Of a stretch of 64,000 nucleotides of DNA, positions 52,501 through 61,800 are shown in pieces (the stretch's first letter is position 1; each line of letters begins with the position of its first letter). Below the pieces are notes generated by a model. That model made no database searches and was not told the origin of the DNA. It saw only the letters and a program-made list of their open reading frames with translations. The stretch spans positions 124,001 to 188,000 of the forward strand of contig NZ_BMSV01000005.1 in NCBI RefSeq assembly GCF_014649335.1. The letters are read 5' to 3'. Source of the stretch: Streptomyces roseolilacinus (GTDB lineage Bacteria; Actinomycetota; Actinomycetes; Streptomycetales; Streptomycetaceae). The translations under genes and the position numbers were made by a program.

Positions 52501-52847
52501 CCGGGGGCCTGCCCGCCGACGCGGACGCCGACCGGTGGGTGCGCCTCGCCGGCGCGCCCGGCCGGCCCGGCGACCTGAGCATCCGCCACGGCGCGGCGGG
52601 CCCGCTGGAGTTGCTGGCCGCGCTCGCCGCGCGCGGACACGACGGCGCGCGGGACGCGCTGACCCGCCGCACCGGCGAAGTGCTCGGCGGCCTCGAACAG
52701 TACGGCCACCGCTGCGGCACCCCCGGCCACGTCTCGTCCCCGGGCCTGCTCACCGGCCTCTCCGGCATCGGCCACCAGCTGCTCAGGCTCGCCTTCCCGG
52801 ACGAGGTCCCCTCCGTCCTGCTCCTCGACACCCACCGGCGCGGCTGA
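49593..52847 (+). CDS. lanM: LanM-type lanthipeptide synthetase with degenerate LanC domain
   Basis: A 1084-residue class II synthetase. The N-terminal kinase-like dehydratase keeps Lys291 (VVYKPR), Asp366, His368 and Asn371 (VDMHYEN), and Asp383 and Glu385 (VDAETL). It should phosphorylate and eliminate Ser/Thr in the precursor. The C-terminal LanC half has the family repeats (GLAQGYCGVALFL, HGLGGVVYAV, PGLLTGLSGIGHQLLRL). However, the catalytic His is Asp876 (GFADGG), the first zinc Cys is Tyr953 (GWYAGLSG), and the second is Arg998 (IRHGAAG); only His999 remains. Cyclisation is therefore doubtful. The GTG start follows GGGAG. The candidate precursor gene is 65 bases downstream. Confidence 0.87.
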   Translation: MTDTALAREAQLGPLPPAWWAPGLTLRERLAAPDAPAPVAAPGADTPVPWSVGDAAGFAGRLAALGVGEDVALGLAAEPAGRLAARTAKPEWARFVEGALAADLRAPRPVPRGDAARAEGPAVFLPVLRPFVAAAWAATAAHLRTAPGETAAARTAFTALLGGRLARQAARTLVTELHHARTGGRLAGATPRDRFAAFLDGLRAPGALAALLARYPVLARMLGETCLDTAAATAELLTRYAEDRAAIVAKLCDGADPGPLVRVDLDRGDAHQGGRSVALLHFAGGRTVVYKPRPLDQHALLDRAVAWLNGRTPGLGLRTPRSVHRADHGWMEFIEHRWCRGPLELDRFYRRQGALLALLYALDGVDMHYENVIACGDQPLLVDAETLLHADLPQAATAGPDPAAEALRVSVHRTCLLPSLLIGDNGALDISGLGGADGEAYPSDGMRWEDSGTDGMRMVRGPVRSAAAHNRPVPDARPVRHADHRAALLEGFRAAYETIAAHRGELLDGLLDRWADGRGRLIARSTRLYATLLEESTHPGVLGDALARESVFSLLWTESAHDPARQRLVEHEIADLWAGDVPFFAHRPARAAVWTARGARLDGLLPRPALDAARGKIAAMGEVDRYDQEWIVNATLAVAQANSGATGPRSELSVHPVAPVAPDASRMLSAACGIADEIAARAVHGGGRVNWLGLEEVTPGHWAVLPMGGGLAQGYCGVALFLAQLGSLAGAQRYTDLARQAVRPLPDLLAALAGDPGLGAAAGPGALHGLGGVVYAVARLAPLLGDDLLAHLPTALDALGRAACGDAPDGHPGGRPDDLPGDPPAGLADGLAGALAAALAAHCTGAAPAAAGLAHRLAGRLLGPAAGPFGGPGFADGGAGVGWALLRYAAELPADPAGPPGAAPEPYAATGAALLRSALAAAPHRDGTGGQDGTGDSGGTGDSGGTGGGLGWYAGLSGTALAALDALPSTGGLPADADADRWVRLAGAPGRPGDLSIRHGAAGPLELLAALAARGHDGARDALTRRTGEVLGGLEQYGHRCGTPGHVSSPGLLTGLSGIGHQLLRLAFPDEVPSVLLLDTHRRG

Positions 52848-52912
52848 CCACCGGCCGCCCGGCACCCCGTACCTCCCCTCCCTCATCCAGCAACGAGAAA
52901 GGCGACCCCGCC

Positions 52913-53143
52913 ATGCGGAACACCCCCGTCACCGCCTCGTCCGCCACCCCCTCGTCCGCCGCCGTCCCGGAGGAGACCGCCGCCGCCCGCACCGGCGACC
53001 CCGCCGGCGGCATCGCCCTCTCCGGCCGAAACCGGGCCTGCGCCCGGGCCCGCGCCCTGTCCGGAATGGTCCTCACCAGCGGCATCGTCATCACCCTCAG
53101 CTCCTTCGACACCAGCGTCTCCCTGCCCAACGCGCACGGCTGA
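52913..53143 (+). CDS. Candidate precursor peptide for the LanM
   Basis: A 76-residue peptide 65 bases after lanM on the same strand, with AGAAAGG 10 bases before the ATG. The first half is Ala/Thr/Ser/Pro-rich with EE at 20-21 and a Gly-Gly at 32-33, a possible leader cut site. The second half ends LTSGIVITLSSFDTS followed by VSLPNAHG and is rich in Ser/Thr. The only Cys is Cys43, before the Ser/Thr-rich tail, so few or no lanthionine rings can form. That matches the loss of zinc ligands in LanM. Role inferred from position and composition. Confidence 0.65.
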   Translation: MRNTPVTASSATPSSAAVPEETAAARTGDPAGGIALSGRNRACARARALSGMVLTSGIVITLSSFDTSVSLPNAHG

Positions 53144-53239
53144 CCCGGACGCCGCCCCGCCGCCGGGACACCCCGGCGGTCGACGGGTGCCTTCCGTACC
53201 CGTTGACCGGTTCGCAGTGGTGAGCACTAGCATGCGCTC

Positions 53240-56149
53240 ATGCGTTCACATGTTCCGCACATCGTCGGACGTGACCCCCAATTACGGGAACTCGCCCGCG
53301 CGTTGGACGACGCGTGCGCACAGCGTGGGCGCGGGGTGTTCCTGGTCGGCGAGGCGGGCATCGGCAAGACCCGGCTCGCCGCCGAAGCGGTCGGCATGGC
53401 CGTCGACCACGGGATGCGCGTACTGCGGGGCCGGTCCACCACCACCGGCCCCGCCGTCCCGTTCCGGCCGCTCACCGAGGCCCTGATGTCGCTGTTCCGC
53501 GGTGGCGAACCCCTGGACGACCTGCCGCTGGGCCCCTACCGGCCGGTCCTCGGGCGGCTCGTCCCCGACTGGGGAGGCGACGTCCAGGCCGGCAGCTCCA
53601 TGATCGTCCTCGGGGAGGCGGTGCTCCGGCTGCTCATCGCCACCGGCAGGGACCGCGGCACCCTGCTGCTCCTGGAGGACCTGCACGACGCGGACCCCGA
53701 GACGCTGGCCGTGGTCGAGTACCTGGTGGACAACCTCGACCAGGCCCCCGTCGTCCTGCTGGCCACCATCCGCACCGAGCCCTGCGACGCCCTCGACCTG
53801 GCCGAGTCGGCCCGCCGGCGGCGCGTGGGCACCACCCTCGACCTGGCGTCCCTCACCCGCGCCGAGGTCTTCGCCCTCGCCGCCTCCCAGCTCGGCACCG
53901 ACACCCGGGGCGTCCCGCCGGCCGTCCTGGAACGGCTGTGGGAGGACAGCGCGGGCAGCCCCCTCCTCGTGGAGGAGCGCCTCCAGTCCATGGTCGCCGG
54001 CGGGTCCCTGGTCAACGGGGACGACGGCTGGAAGGTGGTGGGCGACCTCCGCGGCGACGTCTCCACCTCCACGGCCAAGGGCCTCCTCCAGCGGGTCGAC
54101 CGGCTCGGCCCCCAGGGGAGGAACCTGTTCTCGGCGGCCGCCGTGATCGGCCGCCGCTTCCCCCTCACCGTGCTCCAGGACGTCACCGGTGCCGACGACC
54201 GGGAACTCCTCAGCCACCTCCACGCCGGAGTCGCCTCCCGGCTCGTCGTCCCCGACGAGCCCGCCCCCGACTGGTACGCCTTCCGCCACCCGCTCGCCGT
54301 CGAGGCGCTGTTCACCCAGCTCACCCCCGGTCGACGCGCGGAGCTCGCGGGCCGGGCGGCCGCCGCGGTGCAGGCGCTCCACCCGGACCTGGAGGGCGAC
54401 TGGTGCCAGCTCGCCGCCGGACTGCGCTCCGAGGAGGGCGACGTCACCGAGGCCGGGCGCCTCTTCGCGGAGGCCGGCCGGCGCGCCCTGGCCGCCGGCG
54501 CGATCAGCTCGGCCGTCACCCTGCTGTCCCGCGCCGAGCGGCTGCTGGCCGACAGCGGGGAGGCGACCCGCCGCGCCGAGGTCCTGGAGACGCTGCTGCC
54601 GGCGCTCGCCGAGACCGGCGACTTCGGCCGGGCGTTCGGCCTCGCCCGCGAGCTGAACGCCCTCGCCGGGACCGACCTGACCGTCCACCGCCTGGCCGCC
54701 CTGCACACCCGCCTCGCCAAGGTCGCCCACACCGCCGGACGCTGGGAGGACGGCAACCGCGCCATCGCCCAGGCCCGCGCGCTGCTGCGGCGCGACCCCG
54801 ACGAGCGGGCCACCGCCCTCGTCGACGTCGCCGCCGCCTACCTGGCCCTCGACACCCCCGGCCCCGACTGCACCCAGCAGGCCGAGAAACTGGCCCGCTC
54901 CGCCCTCCAGGCCGCCGAGCGCCACGCCCTGCCCGCCACCGTCTGCCAGGCGTGGGAACTGCTCGCCACCCTCGCCCGGGAGCGGGACTTCGACGAGTCG
55001 ACCGCCCTGCTGGAGTCCGCCCTGCTCACCGCCGAGCAGCACCGCCTGCCCCTGCGGAGGATGTACGCGCTCACCCGGATCGGCGGCAACAACTGGCTCA
55101 CCGACGGCAGCACCGCCCCGCTCCTCACCGCCCGCGAGGAGGCGCTGCGGGTCGGCTCGGCCACCATCGTCCACACCATCGACGGCATCCTCGTCCTCGA
55201 CGCCGTCCTGCGCGGCGACTTCGACGCCGCCCGGCGCGCCGGCGAGGAGTGCCTCGCCGTCGTCCAGCGGCTCCGCCTCGCCCCGGCCAGCCGGTACGTG
55301 CTGATGGCCCAGGCGGCCCTGGCCGCCCACCGGGGCGACCGGCCCGCCATGGAGCGGGCGCTGGCCGCGTTCGCCGAGTGGGAGGGCGCCGGTTCGCAGG
55401 AGGAGCCGCTGACCCTCGGGCTCGCCCGGGCCTTCTGCTCCCTCATGGAGGAGGACCGCCCCGGCGCCGTACGGGCGTTGCGCGACGTGGCCGCGCTGGA
55501 GCACGCCAACCCCAGCACGTACTACCTGAGCGGCCGGTACGGCATCGGCGTCCTCCTCGACGTGCTGTCCGGGGACGCCGGGCGGCCCGCCCAGGAGGAG
55601 ATCGCCGCGACCGCCCCGGGCCGCATGCGGTGGAACCGGCAGTTCGTGCTGTTCGCCGACGCGGTGCTGCTCGGCCGGGAGGGCCGGCCCGCCGAGGCCG
55701 GAGAGGCCGCGGCCGAGGCGCTGCGCGCCGCCGAGCCGTACCCGACCGCCCTCCACCTCGCGCTGCGGCTGCTGTCCGAGGACGCCCACGCGAACGGCTG
55801 GGGCGAGCCCGTCGCCTGGCTCCGCCGCGCCGAGCACCACTTCCACCAGGCCTCCGTCCCCGCCGTCACCAACGCCTGCCGCGCCGCCCTGCGCCGCCTC
55901 GGCGCCCCCGTCCACCAGCACCGCACCGGCAGCAGCCGCATCCCCGAGGAACTGCGCGCCCTCGGCGTGACGGTCCGCGAGTACGAGGTGTTCCAGCTGC
56001 TCCCGGAGCGGCTGGGCAACAAGGAGATAGCCGACCGCCTGTACATCTCGCCCCGCACGGTCGAGAAGCACATCGCCAGCCTGGGCACGAAGACCGGCCG
56101 GAGCAACCGGGCGGCGCTGTGCGAGTTCTCCGTCTCCTTCGCGTCCTGA
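53240..56149 (+). CDS. LAL-type LuxR regulator with AAA domain and a TTA codon
   Basis: A 969-residue pathway-type activator. The N-terminal AAA/NACHT-like domain has Walker A GEAGIGKT at 37-44 and Walker B LLLLED at 142-147. A long helical, TPR-like middle follows. The C-terminal LuxR HTH is REYEVFQLLPERLGNKE then IADRLYISPRTVEKHIASLG. Codon 15 is TTA (53282-53284), typical of bldA-dependent cluster regulators. It sits between the lanM genes and the NRPS operon, which is transcribed towards it, so it may control either or both. A hairpin follows the stop. Confidence 0.9.
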   Translation: MRSHVPHIVGRDPQLRELARALDDACAQRGRGVFLVGEAGIGKTRLAAEAVGMAVDHGMRVLRGRSTTTGPAVPFRPLTEALMSLFRGGEPLDDLPLGPYRPVLGRLVPDWGGDVQAGSSMIVLGEAVLRLLIATGRDRGTLLLLEDLHDADPETLAVVEYLVDNLDQAPVVLLATIRTEPCDALDLAESARRRRVGTTLDLASLTRAEVFALAASQLGTDTRGVPPAVLERLWEDSAGSPLLVEERLQSMVAGGSLVNGDDGWKVVGDLRGDVSTSTAKGLLQRVDRLGPQGRNLFSAAAVIGRRFPLTVLQDVTGADDRELLSHLHAGVASRLVVPDEPAPDWYAFRHPLAVEALFTQLTPGRRAELAGRAAAAVQALHPDLEGDWCQLAAGLRSEEGDVTEAGRLFAEAGRRALAAGAISSAVTLLSRAERLLADSGEATRRAEVLETLLPALAETGDFGRAFGLARELNALAGTDLTVHRLAALHTRLAKVAHTAGRWEDGNRAIAQARALLRRDPDERATALVDVAAAYLALDTPGPDCTQQAEKLARSALQAAERHALPATVCQAWELLATLARERDFDESTALLESALLTAEQHRLPLRRMYALTRIGGNNWLTDGSTAPLLTAREEALRVGSATIVHTIDGILVLDAVLRGDFDAARRAGEECLAVVQRLRLAPASRYVLMAQAALAAHRGDRPAMERALAAFAEWEGAGSQEEPLTLGLARAFCSLMEEDRPGAVRALRDVAALEHANPSTYYLSGRYGIGVLLDVLSGDAGRPAQEEIAATAPGRMRWNRQFVLFADAVLLGREGRPAEAGEAAAEALRAAEPYPTALHLALRLLSEDAHANGWGEPVAWLRRAEHHFHQASVPAVTNACRAALRRLGAPVHQHRTGSSRIPEELRALGVTVREYEVFQLLPERLGNKEIADRLYISPRTVEKHIASLGTKTGRSNRAALCEFSVSFAS

Positions 56150-56180
56150 CCGGCCGTCCCCCCGGGCCCGGCACGCCGCC

Positions 56181-56216
56181 GCGGACCGCACGGCCCCGCC
56201 GGGGCGTGCGGTCCGC
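56181..56216. terminator. Hairpin between convergent LAL and MFS genes
   Basis: GCGGACCGCAC (56181-56191) pairs with GTGCGGTCCGC (56206-56216), and inside it GCCCC pairs with GGGGC. It lies 32 bases after the LAL stop and 27 bases beyond the MFS gene end. Confidence 0.6.
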
Positions 56217-56242
56217 AGCGGCCACGGCCGTCCGCGGGCCCG

Positions 56243-57499
56243 TCAGCGCATCTCCCGCACGGTCCGCGAGGCGAGCACCCCCAGCGCCGTCAGGGTCAGG
56301 ACCACCGCCGTCAGCGCGAACATCGGCCCCGTGCCGGACCGGGCCAGCGCCCCGCAGACGACGAGCGACAGGGGGGCGACGGCGTAGCCGAGGACCATGT
56401 CCACGGAGATCACCCGGCTCAGCACCGACCCGTCGATGTTCCGCTGGATCCAGCTGACGCCGAACACGCCCTGGAAGCCGATGCCGAACCCCATCATCAG
56501 GACCGTGCCGAGCGCCGCCGCCGTGCTCCCGACCGTCCCGAGCACGCCCATGCCCAGGGCGAGCCAGCCGGCCAGCGCCGCGATCAGCAGCCCGACCCGC
56601 GGCCGGCCGCCCACCATCCCGCCGGCCAGGGCGCCCAGCATGGCCCCGCCCGCCAGGGCCCCGTTGAGGAGCCCCAGGGTGGTGGAGCCGCCCGCCAGGT
56701 CGATCTTGGCGAGGGTCGCGAACCCCACCGTGAACGGGCCGGAGTGACAGAACGTCACCGCCGTGTCGACGACCAGCACGGTACGGATGCGGGGGTCCTC
56801 CCACGCGTAGCGCAGCCCCTCCCGGATGCGGGCCGCCAGGGAGGCGGCGGGGGCGGCCGCCCCCGCCGGGGGCCCGCCGTCCCCCGGGGCCGCGGGCAGC
56901 GTCCTGACGCCCGCCACGCACAGCCCGCACAGCGCGAAGCACACGCCGTCCACGAGGAACGCGACCGGGGCGTCCGTCACCGCCACCACCAGGCCGCCCA
57001 CGGCGGGGCCGAGCACGGCCGAGACCTTGGCGCCCACCCCCAGCAGGGCGTTGGCTGGCGCCAGCGTCTCCTTCTCGACCACCGTCGGCAGGATGGACGC
57101 CCGGGCCGGCTGGAAGAACGCGTCCACCGCGCCGAACAGCGCGGCGGCCGCGCACAGCATCCACACCGTCAGCGAGCCCGCCAACCCCAGGAACCCCACG
57201 GTCACCATCAGGACGGCCCGCGCCCAGCTGGAGAACGCCATCAGCCTCCGGCTCGACCACGTGTCGCTGAGCGACCCGCCGACCAGCGTCAGCACCGCGC
57301 GCGGCACCGCCTGGAACGCCAGCACGTACCCGAGGCTCAGGGTCGAACCGGTGAGGCCCAGGGTGATCCACGAGAACGCGATGTAGCTGAAACCGTCACC
57401 GAGCAGGGACAGGGACTGGCCCATCCAGAGCAGCCGGAACGACCGCTGCCGGGCCGGTGACCACAGACGCGCCCCCGCGCTCGTCAGAGTGTTCGCCAT
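56243..57499 (-). CDS. MFS exporter
   Basis: A 418-residue major facilitator with about twelve hydrophobic segments. It begins RSFRLLWMGQSLSLLGDGFSYIA, common to the EntS/MFS_3-like exporters. The loop after helix 2 has GGSLSDTWSSRRLM. It is the last gene of the NRPS-P450-MFS operon, 40 bases after the P450 stop, so export of or self-resistance to the NRPS product is the likely role. It could also serve the lanM product, which has no dedicated transporter nearby. Confidence 0.87.
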   Translation of the reverse strand: MANTLTSAGARLWSPARQRSFRLLWMGQSLSLLGDGFSYIAFSWITLGLTGSTLSLGYVLAFQAVPRAVLTLVGGSLSDTWSSRRLMAFSSWARAVLMVTVGFLGLAGSLTVWMLCAAAALFGAVDAFFQPARASILPTVVEKETLAPANALLGVGAKVSAVLGPAVGGLVVAVTDAPVAFLVDGVCFALCGLCVAGVRTLPAAPGDGGPPAGAAAPAASLAARIREGLRYAWEDPRIRTVLVVDTAVTFCHSGPFTVGFATLAKIDLAGGSTTLGLLNGALAGGAMLGALAGGMVGGRPRVGLLIAALAGWLALGMGVLGTVGSTAAALGTVLMMGFGIGFQGVFGVSWIQRNIDGSVLSRVISVDMVLGYAVAPLSLVVCGALARSGTGPMFALTAVVLTLTALGVLASRTVREMR

Positions 57500-57539
57500 G
57501 TCGAACCCTTCGTCGCGCCGCCGTTCGGGCGGCGGATGG

Positions 57540-58880
57540 TCAGTAGCGGACGGGCAGGGCCGTCAGCGCGCGGTTGAGCAGCGACGGCTGCCAGGACAGG
57601 GGTTCGTCGACCAGCTCCAGACCGGGACGCTCCCGTACGAGCACGTCGACCGCGCTGACGGCGACCAGCCGGGCGAGCGCCGCGCCGACGCAGAAGTGCG
57701 CGCCGAACCCGAAGCCCAGGTGCAGCGGCCCGCCGTCGCCGCGCCGGACGTCGAACCGGCCGGGGTGGGGGAAGCGGTCCGGGTCCCGGTTGGCGGCCGC
57801 CGTGACCAGGAACAGCCGGTCCCCGGCCCGTACCGCCCGGCCGTCCAGGTCGAGGTCGCCCGCCGCGATCCGGATCGACATCTTCGACGGCCCGTCGAAG
57901 CGCATCGTCTCCTCCACCGCCGCCGGCACGAGCGCCGCCGGGTCCTCGCGGACCGCCGCCAGCTGCTCCGGCCGGCTCAGCAGCGCGAGCAGCGTGTTGG
58001 CGACGAGGTTGCTCGTCGTCTCGCCGCCGGCGAAGGCCATCTGCGTCAGCATCCCGACGAACTCCTCCTCGCTGACGGACGTCCCGACGCGGCCGCCCGC
58101 CAGCACGGCGCTGATCAGGTCGTCCTTCGGCTCCGCCCGGCGCTGCCGCACCAGGTCGGCGAGGTAGTCCTCCAGGTTGACCAGCGACTGGAGGGAGGTG
58201 CGGTACTCGCGTTCCTCCTGGGCGGCGCCGAGCACCAGGTCGCCCACCCGGGCGTTCCAGTACCAGAAGGACGGGGCCTGCGCCTGCGGCACGCCCAGCC
58301 AGCGGGCGAACACCAGGGCCGGCAGCGGACGGGCGAGGTCCGCGACCAGGTCGCCGACCCGGCCGGGCGCGGCCCGCCGGTCGGCCATCGCCCGCGTGGC
58401 GCGTTCGACGAACCCGCGGTAGCGGTTGATCGCCCGGGCGGCGAACTGGTCCTGGAACACCTGGCGCAGGCGCCGGTGCTCCGGCGGGTCGTTGAACACC
58501 ATCCAGCGGGACAGGATCCCGAACGCCCGCTCCGCGTCGTCGCGGGCGCCCTCCGGCACGGCGTCCATCAGCGGACGCACCCGGTCCGCCGAGACGGCGG
58601 GGTCGCGCAGGCACCGCACCAGGTGGTCGTGGCCGGTGACCAGCCACGCCCGGTGCATCGCGCTCCAGTACACGGGGTCGTGGTCGCGCAGCGCGTCGAG
58701 GTAGCCGTACGGGTCGGCGTTCACCGCCGGCGAGAGCAGGTACTGCTCGGTGAAGCCCGTCACCGGGGTCCCGGCGGGGCGCGTCGCCGTGGGGGCCGCC
58801 ACGGCCGTGGCGGCGGCCGTCGGCGTGTCCGGGGTCCCGGTGGCCGCCACGTCCGGCGCCGTGGTGGTGGGCGCGGTCAT
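57540..58880 (-). CDS. Cytochrome P450
   Basis: A 446-residue bacterial class I P450. The I-helix oxygen motif is AGGETT at 284-289, ExxR is EETMR at 323-327, and the heme-binding loop is [11 protein letters not shown] with Cys397 as axial ligand. The first 40 residues are Ala/Thr-rich and disordered. The ATG overlaps the NRPS stop as ATGA. The likely task is oxidation of the peptide or of a carrier-bound amino acid, as in many NRPS pathways. A ferredoxin gene is not nearby. Confidence 0.92.
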   Translation of the reverse strand: MTAPTTTAPDVAATGTPDTPTAAATAVAAPTATRPAGTPVTGFTEQYLLSPAVNADPYGYLDALRDHDPVYWSAMHRAWLVTGHDHLVRCLRDPAVSADRVRPLMDAVPEGARDDAERAFGILSRWMVFNDPPEHRRLRQVFQDQFAARAINRYRGFVERATRAMADRRAAPGRVGDLVADLARPLPALVFARWLGVPQAQAPSFWYWNARVGDLVLGAAQEEREYRTSLQSLVNLEDYLADLVRQRRAEPKDDLISAVLAGGRVGTSVSEEEFVGMLTQMAFAGGETTSNLVANTLLALLSRPEQLAAVREDPAALVPAAVEETMRFDGPSKMSIRIAAGDLDLDGRAVRAGDRLFLVTAAANRDPDRFPHPGRFDVRRGDGGPLHLGFGFGAHFCVGAALARLVAVSAVDVLVRERPGLELVDEPLSWQPSLLNRALTALPVRY

Positions 58881-61800
58881 CGGACGACCCCCGTCCCGAT
58901 CCCCGCCAGCACCGCGGCGGTGGTGGGCATCAGCCGCCCCGACATCATCGACATGTGGTCCCCCTCCGTGACATGGACCGTCACCCCGCCCAGGGCCAGC
59001 TCGCGCCACCGTGCGACGTAGGTCCGGTATCCGACGTCCAGACCGGGCATCGGCTCGTCCTCCGGCAGCCCGGCCGCCGTACTGCCCACCACGAGGTGGA
59101 CGTGGCCGGGGTACGGACGCACCCGGTAGCCGGCCAGCGCGACCAGCAGCGAGTGCCACACCTCGATCGGCGCGTTCTCCACCAGCGCCGCCTCGCTCGG
59201 GCTCATCCCCGCGCCCAGCAGCAGCGCGGTCAGCTCCGCCACCGCGGCCTCCCGCTCCGGCGACGGGGCGAGCGCGCGGATCCGGTCGCGCAGGCCCAGC
59301 GCCGTCACCATGTCGCGGCCCACGCCCGCGAGCCGCCCGGCCGCCACCGGGTTGGGCAGGTACGGCTCGATCAGCACCAGCGGTTCCACCGTGTGCCCGG
59401 ACTCGTACAGCTGCGTCGCCATCTCCAGCGCCAGGTTGGCGCCCATGGACCAGCCCAGCAGGTCGTGCGGCCCCCGCCCGCCGTGCGCGGTGATCTCGGC
59501 GACGTAGTTGGCGGCGATCCCGGCCACCGTCGTCGGGTCCACCCCGCCCAGCAGGCCGCGCGCCTGGAACGCCCGCACGGGCCGCCCCGGCGGCAGTTCG
59601 CGGGCGAGCGGCACGTACCACGCGGCGCTGCCGCCGGTCGGGTGCACGCACCACAGGGGCGCGCCCTCCCCGTCGCGCAGCAGGACCTCCGACCGGACCT
59701 CCGCCGCGGCCGCCGCCCCGGCCCGGGACGCCAGCCGGGCGATCGTCGGAGCCTCGATGAGGTCCCGCACGGTCACCCGCAGGCCGCGCGCCGTCGCCTG
59801 CGCCGCCACCCGGACGGTGGACAGGGAGCTGCCGCCCAGCCGGAAGAAGTCGTCGTGCACCCCGACCTCGTCGACGCCGAGGACACCGCGCCACACCTCG
59901 GCGAGCACCAGCTCGGCGGGGGTGCGGGGAGCGACGTACGGGGCGCCGCCCCGGCCCCGCCCGGCGGACGGCAGCGGGAGCGCCCGCTTGTCGATCTTGC
60001 CGCTGGTGTTGACCGGCAGGGAGCCGAGGACGACGAAGAACGCCGGCACCATGTACGCGGGCACCCGCGCCCGCAGCCCCTGCCGCAGCTCCTCCTCGCC
60101 CGCCCCGCTGCCCTCGCGGGGCACCACGTAGGCGACCAGGGCCGGTTCGCCCCCCGGCAGGTCGCGGCGGAGCAGGACCACCGCCTGCCGCACCTCGGGC
60201 AGCTCCCGCAGGGCGTGCTCGACCTCGCCCAGCTCGATGCGGAACCCGCGCAGCTTGACCTGGCCGTCCCGCCGGCCCAGCCACTCCACCTGGCCGTCGG
60301 GCCGCTGGACGCCGATGTCGCCGGTGCGGCACAGCCGGTCGCCGGGGGCGCCGTACGGGTCGGGGACGAACGTCGCCGCGGTCAGCTCCGGGCGGCCGAG
60401 GTAGCCCCGGCCGACGGCGTGCCCGCCCAGGTGGATCTCGCCGGGCACACCGACCGGGACCGGCTGGAGGCCGTCGTCGAGGACGTGGATCCGGGTGTTG
60501 CGGATCGGCCGGCCGACGGGCGCGCGCCGGCAGTCCGGGGTGAGGCGGGCGGCGACCGACCACGAGGAGGTCTCGGTCAGCCCGTACACGTTGTGGAACC
60601 GCCGGCCGCGCGACCACGTCCTGGCCAGCTCCGCCGGGCAGGCCTCGCCGGCGACCTGGAGCACCCGCAGGTCGGGGAAGCGGTCCTCGCCGAGCACCGC
60701 CAGCGCGCTCGGCGGCAGCATCGCGCCGGTGATCCCGTGCTCCCGCAGCGTGGCCGCCAGGTCGGGGCCGGGCCGCAGGGCCTCCCGCGGGGCGGTGCAC
60801 AGGCGGCCGCCGTTCGCCAGCGCCCAGGTCATCTCCAGGATCGACGCGTCGAAGCTGAACGAGGCGAACTGCAGCACCCGGTCGGCCGGGGTGGGCGCCA
60901 CCAGGTCGCGCTGGCCCTCCAGCATGTTGGTCAGGCCGCGGTGCGGGATCACCGCGCCCTTGGGCGTGCCCGTCGAGCCGGACGTGTAGATGACGTACGC
61001 CGCGCCGTCGGGGCCCACGGACGGCGCCGGTGCCGGCGCGGCCGCCTCGGGCCCGGTCCACGTCGCCGGGTCGTCCAGGAGCAGCACCGGGCCGTCGAAC
61101 GGCACCGCGCCGTCCAGCGGCGCCTGGGTGAGCAGCACCCGCATGCCGCTGTCCCGCGCCGTGAAACCGAGCCGCTCGGTGGGGTGCTGCGGGTCCAGCG
61201 GCAGGAACGCCCCGCCCGCCTTGAGGACGCCCAGCACCGCCCGCAGCATGTCCGGGCCGCGGTCCGCGCAGATGCCGACGACCGTCTCCGGGCCCGTGCC
61301 GAGCGCCCGCAGCCGCGCCGCCAACCGCTCGGCGTCGCCGTCCAGCGCGGCGTACGTGACCTCCTGCCCGCCGTGCGCGACGGCGACCGCGTCCGGGGTC
61401 CGCGCGGCGTGGCCGGCCACGCACTCGTGGAACATCAGCCCCTCACCGGGCACGACGGGGCCGCGCGCCCACTCGCCCAGCGCCCGCTCGCGCGCCGCGC
61501 CGCGCAGCGCGGGCCGGGAGACGGGGGCGTCCGGCGCGGCCACCATGGTCTCCAGCACCCCGCACAGCAGGTCCGCGAGCTGGTCCGCGGTCGCGGGGGA
61601 CACGTACGCGGGGTCCGCGTCGAGCTGGAAGCCGTCCACGCTCGCGTTGACCAGCAGCGGGAACATGGTTCGGGCGATCTCCATCGACTCGTCCCACGTG
61701 TCGCCGGACAGCCGGTGGAAGTTGACGAAGTTGAACACCGCCTGCACGGGACTCGGCTCGCCCGGCCGCATCCGCCCCAGCCGCGCCAGCGGCACCCTCC

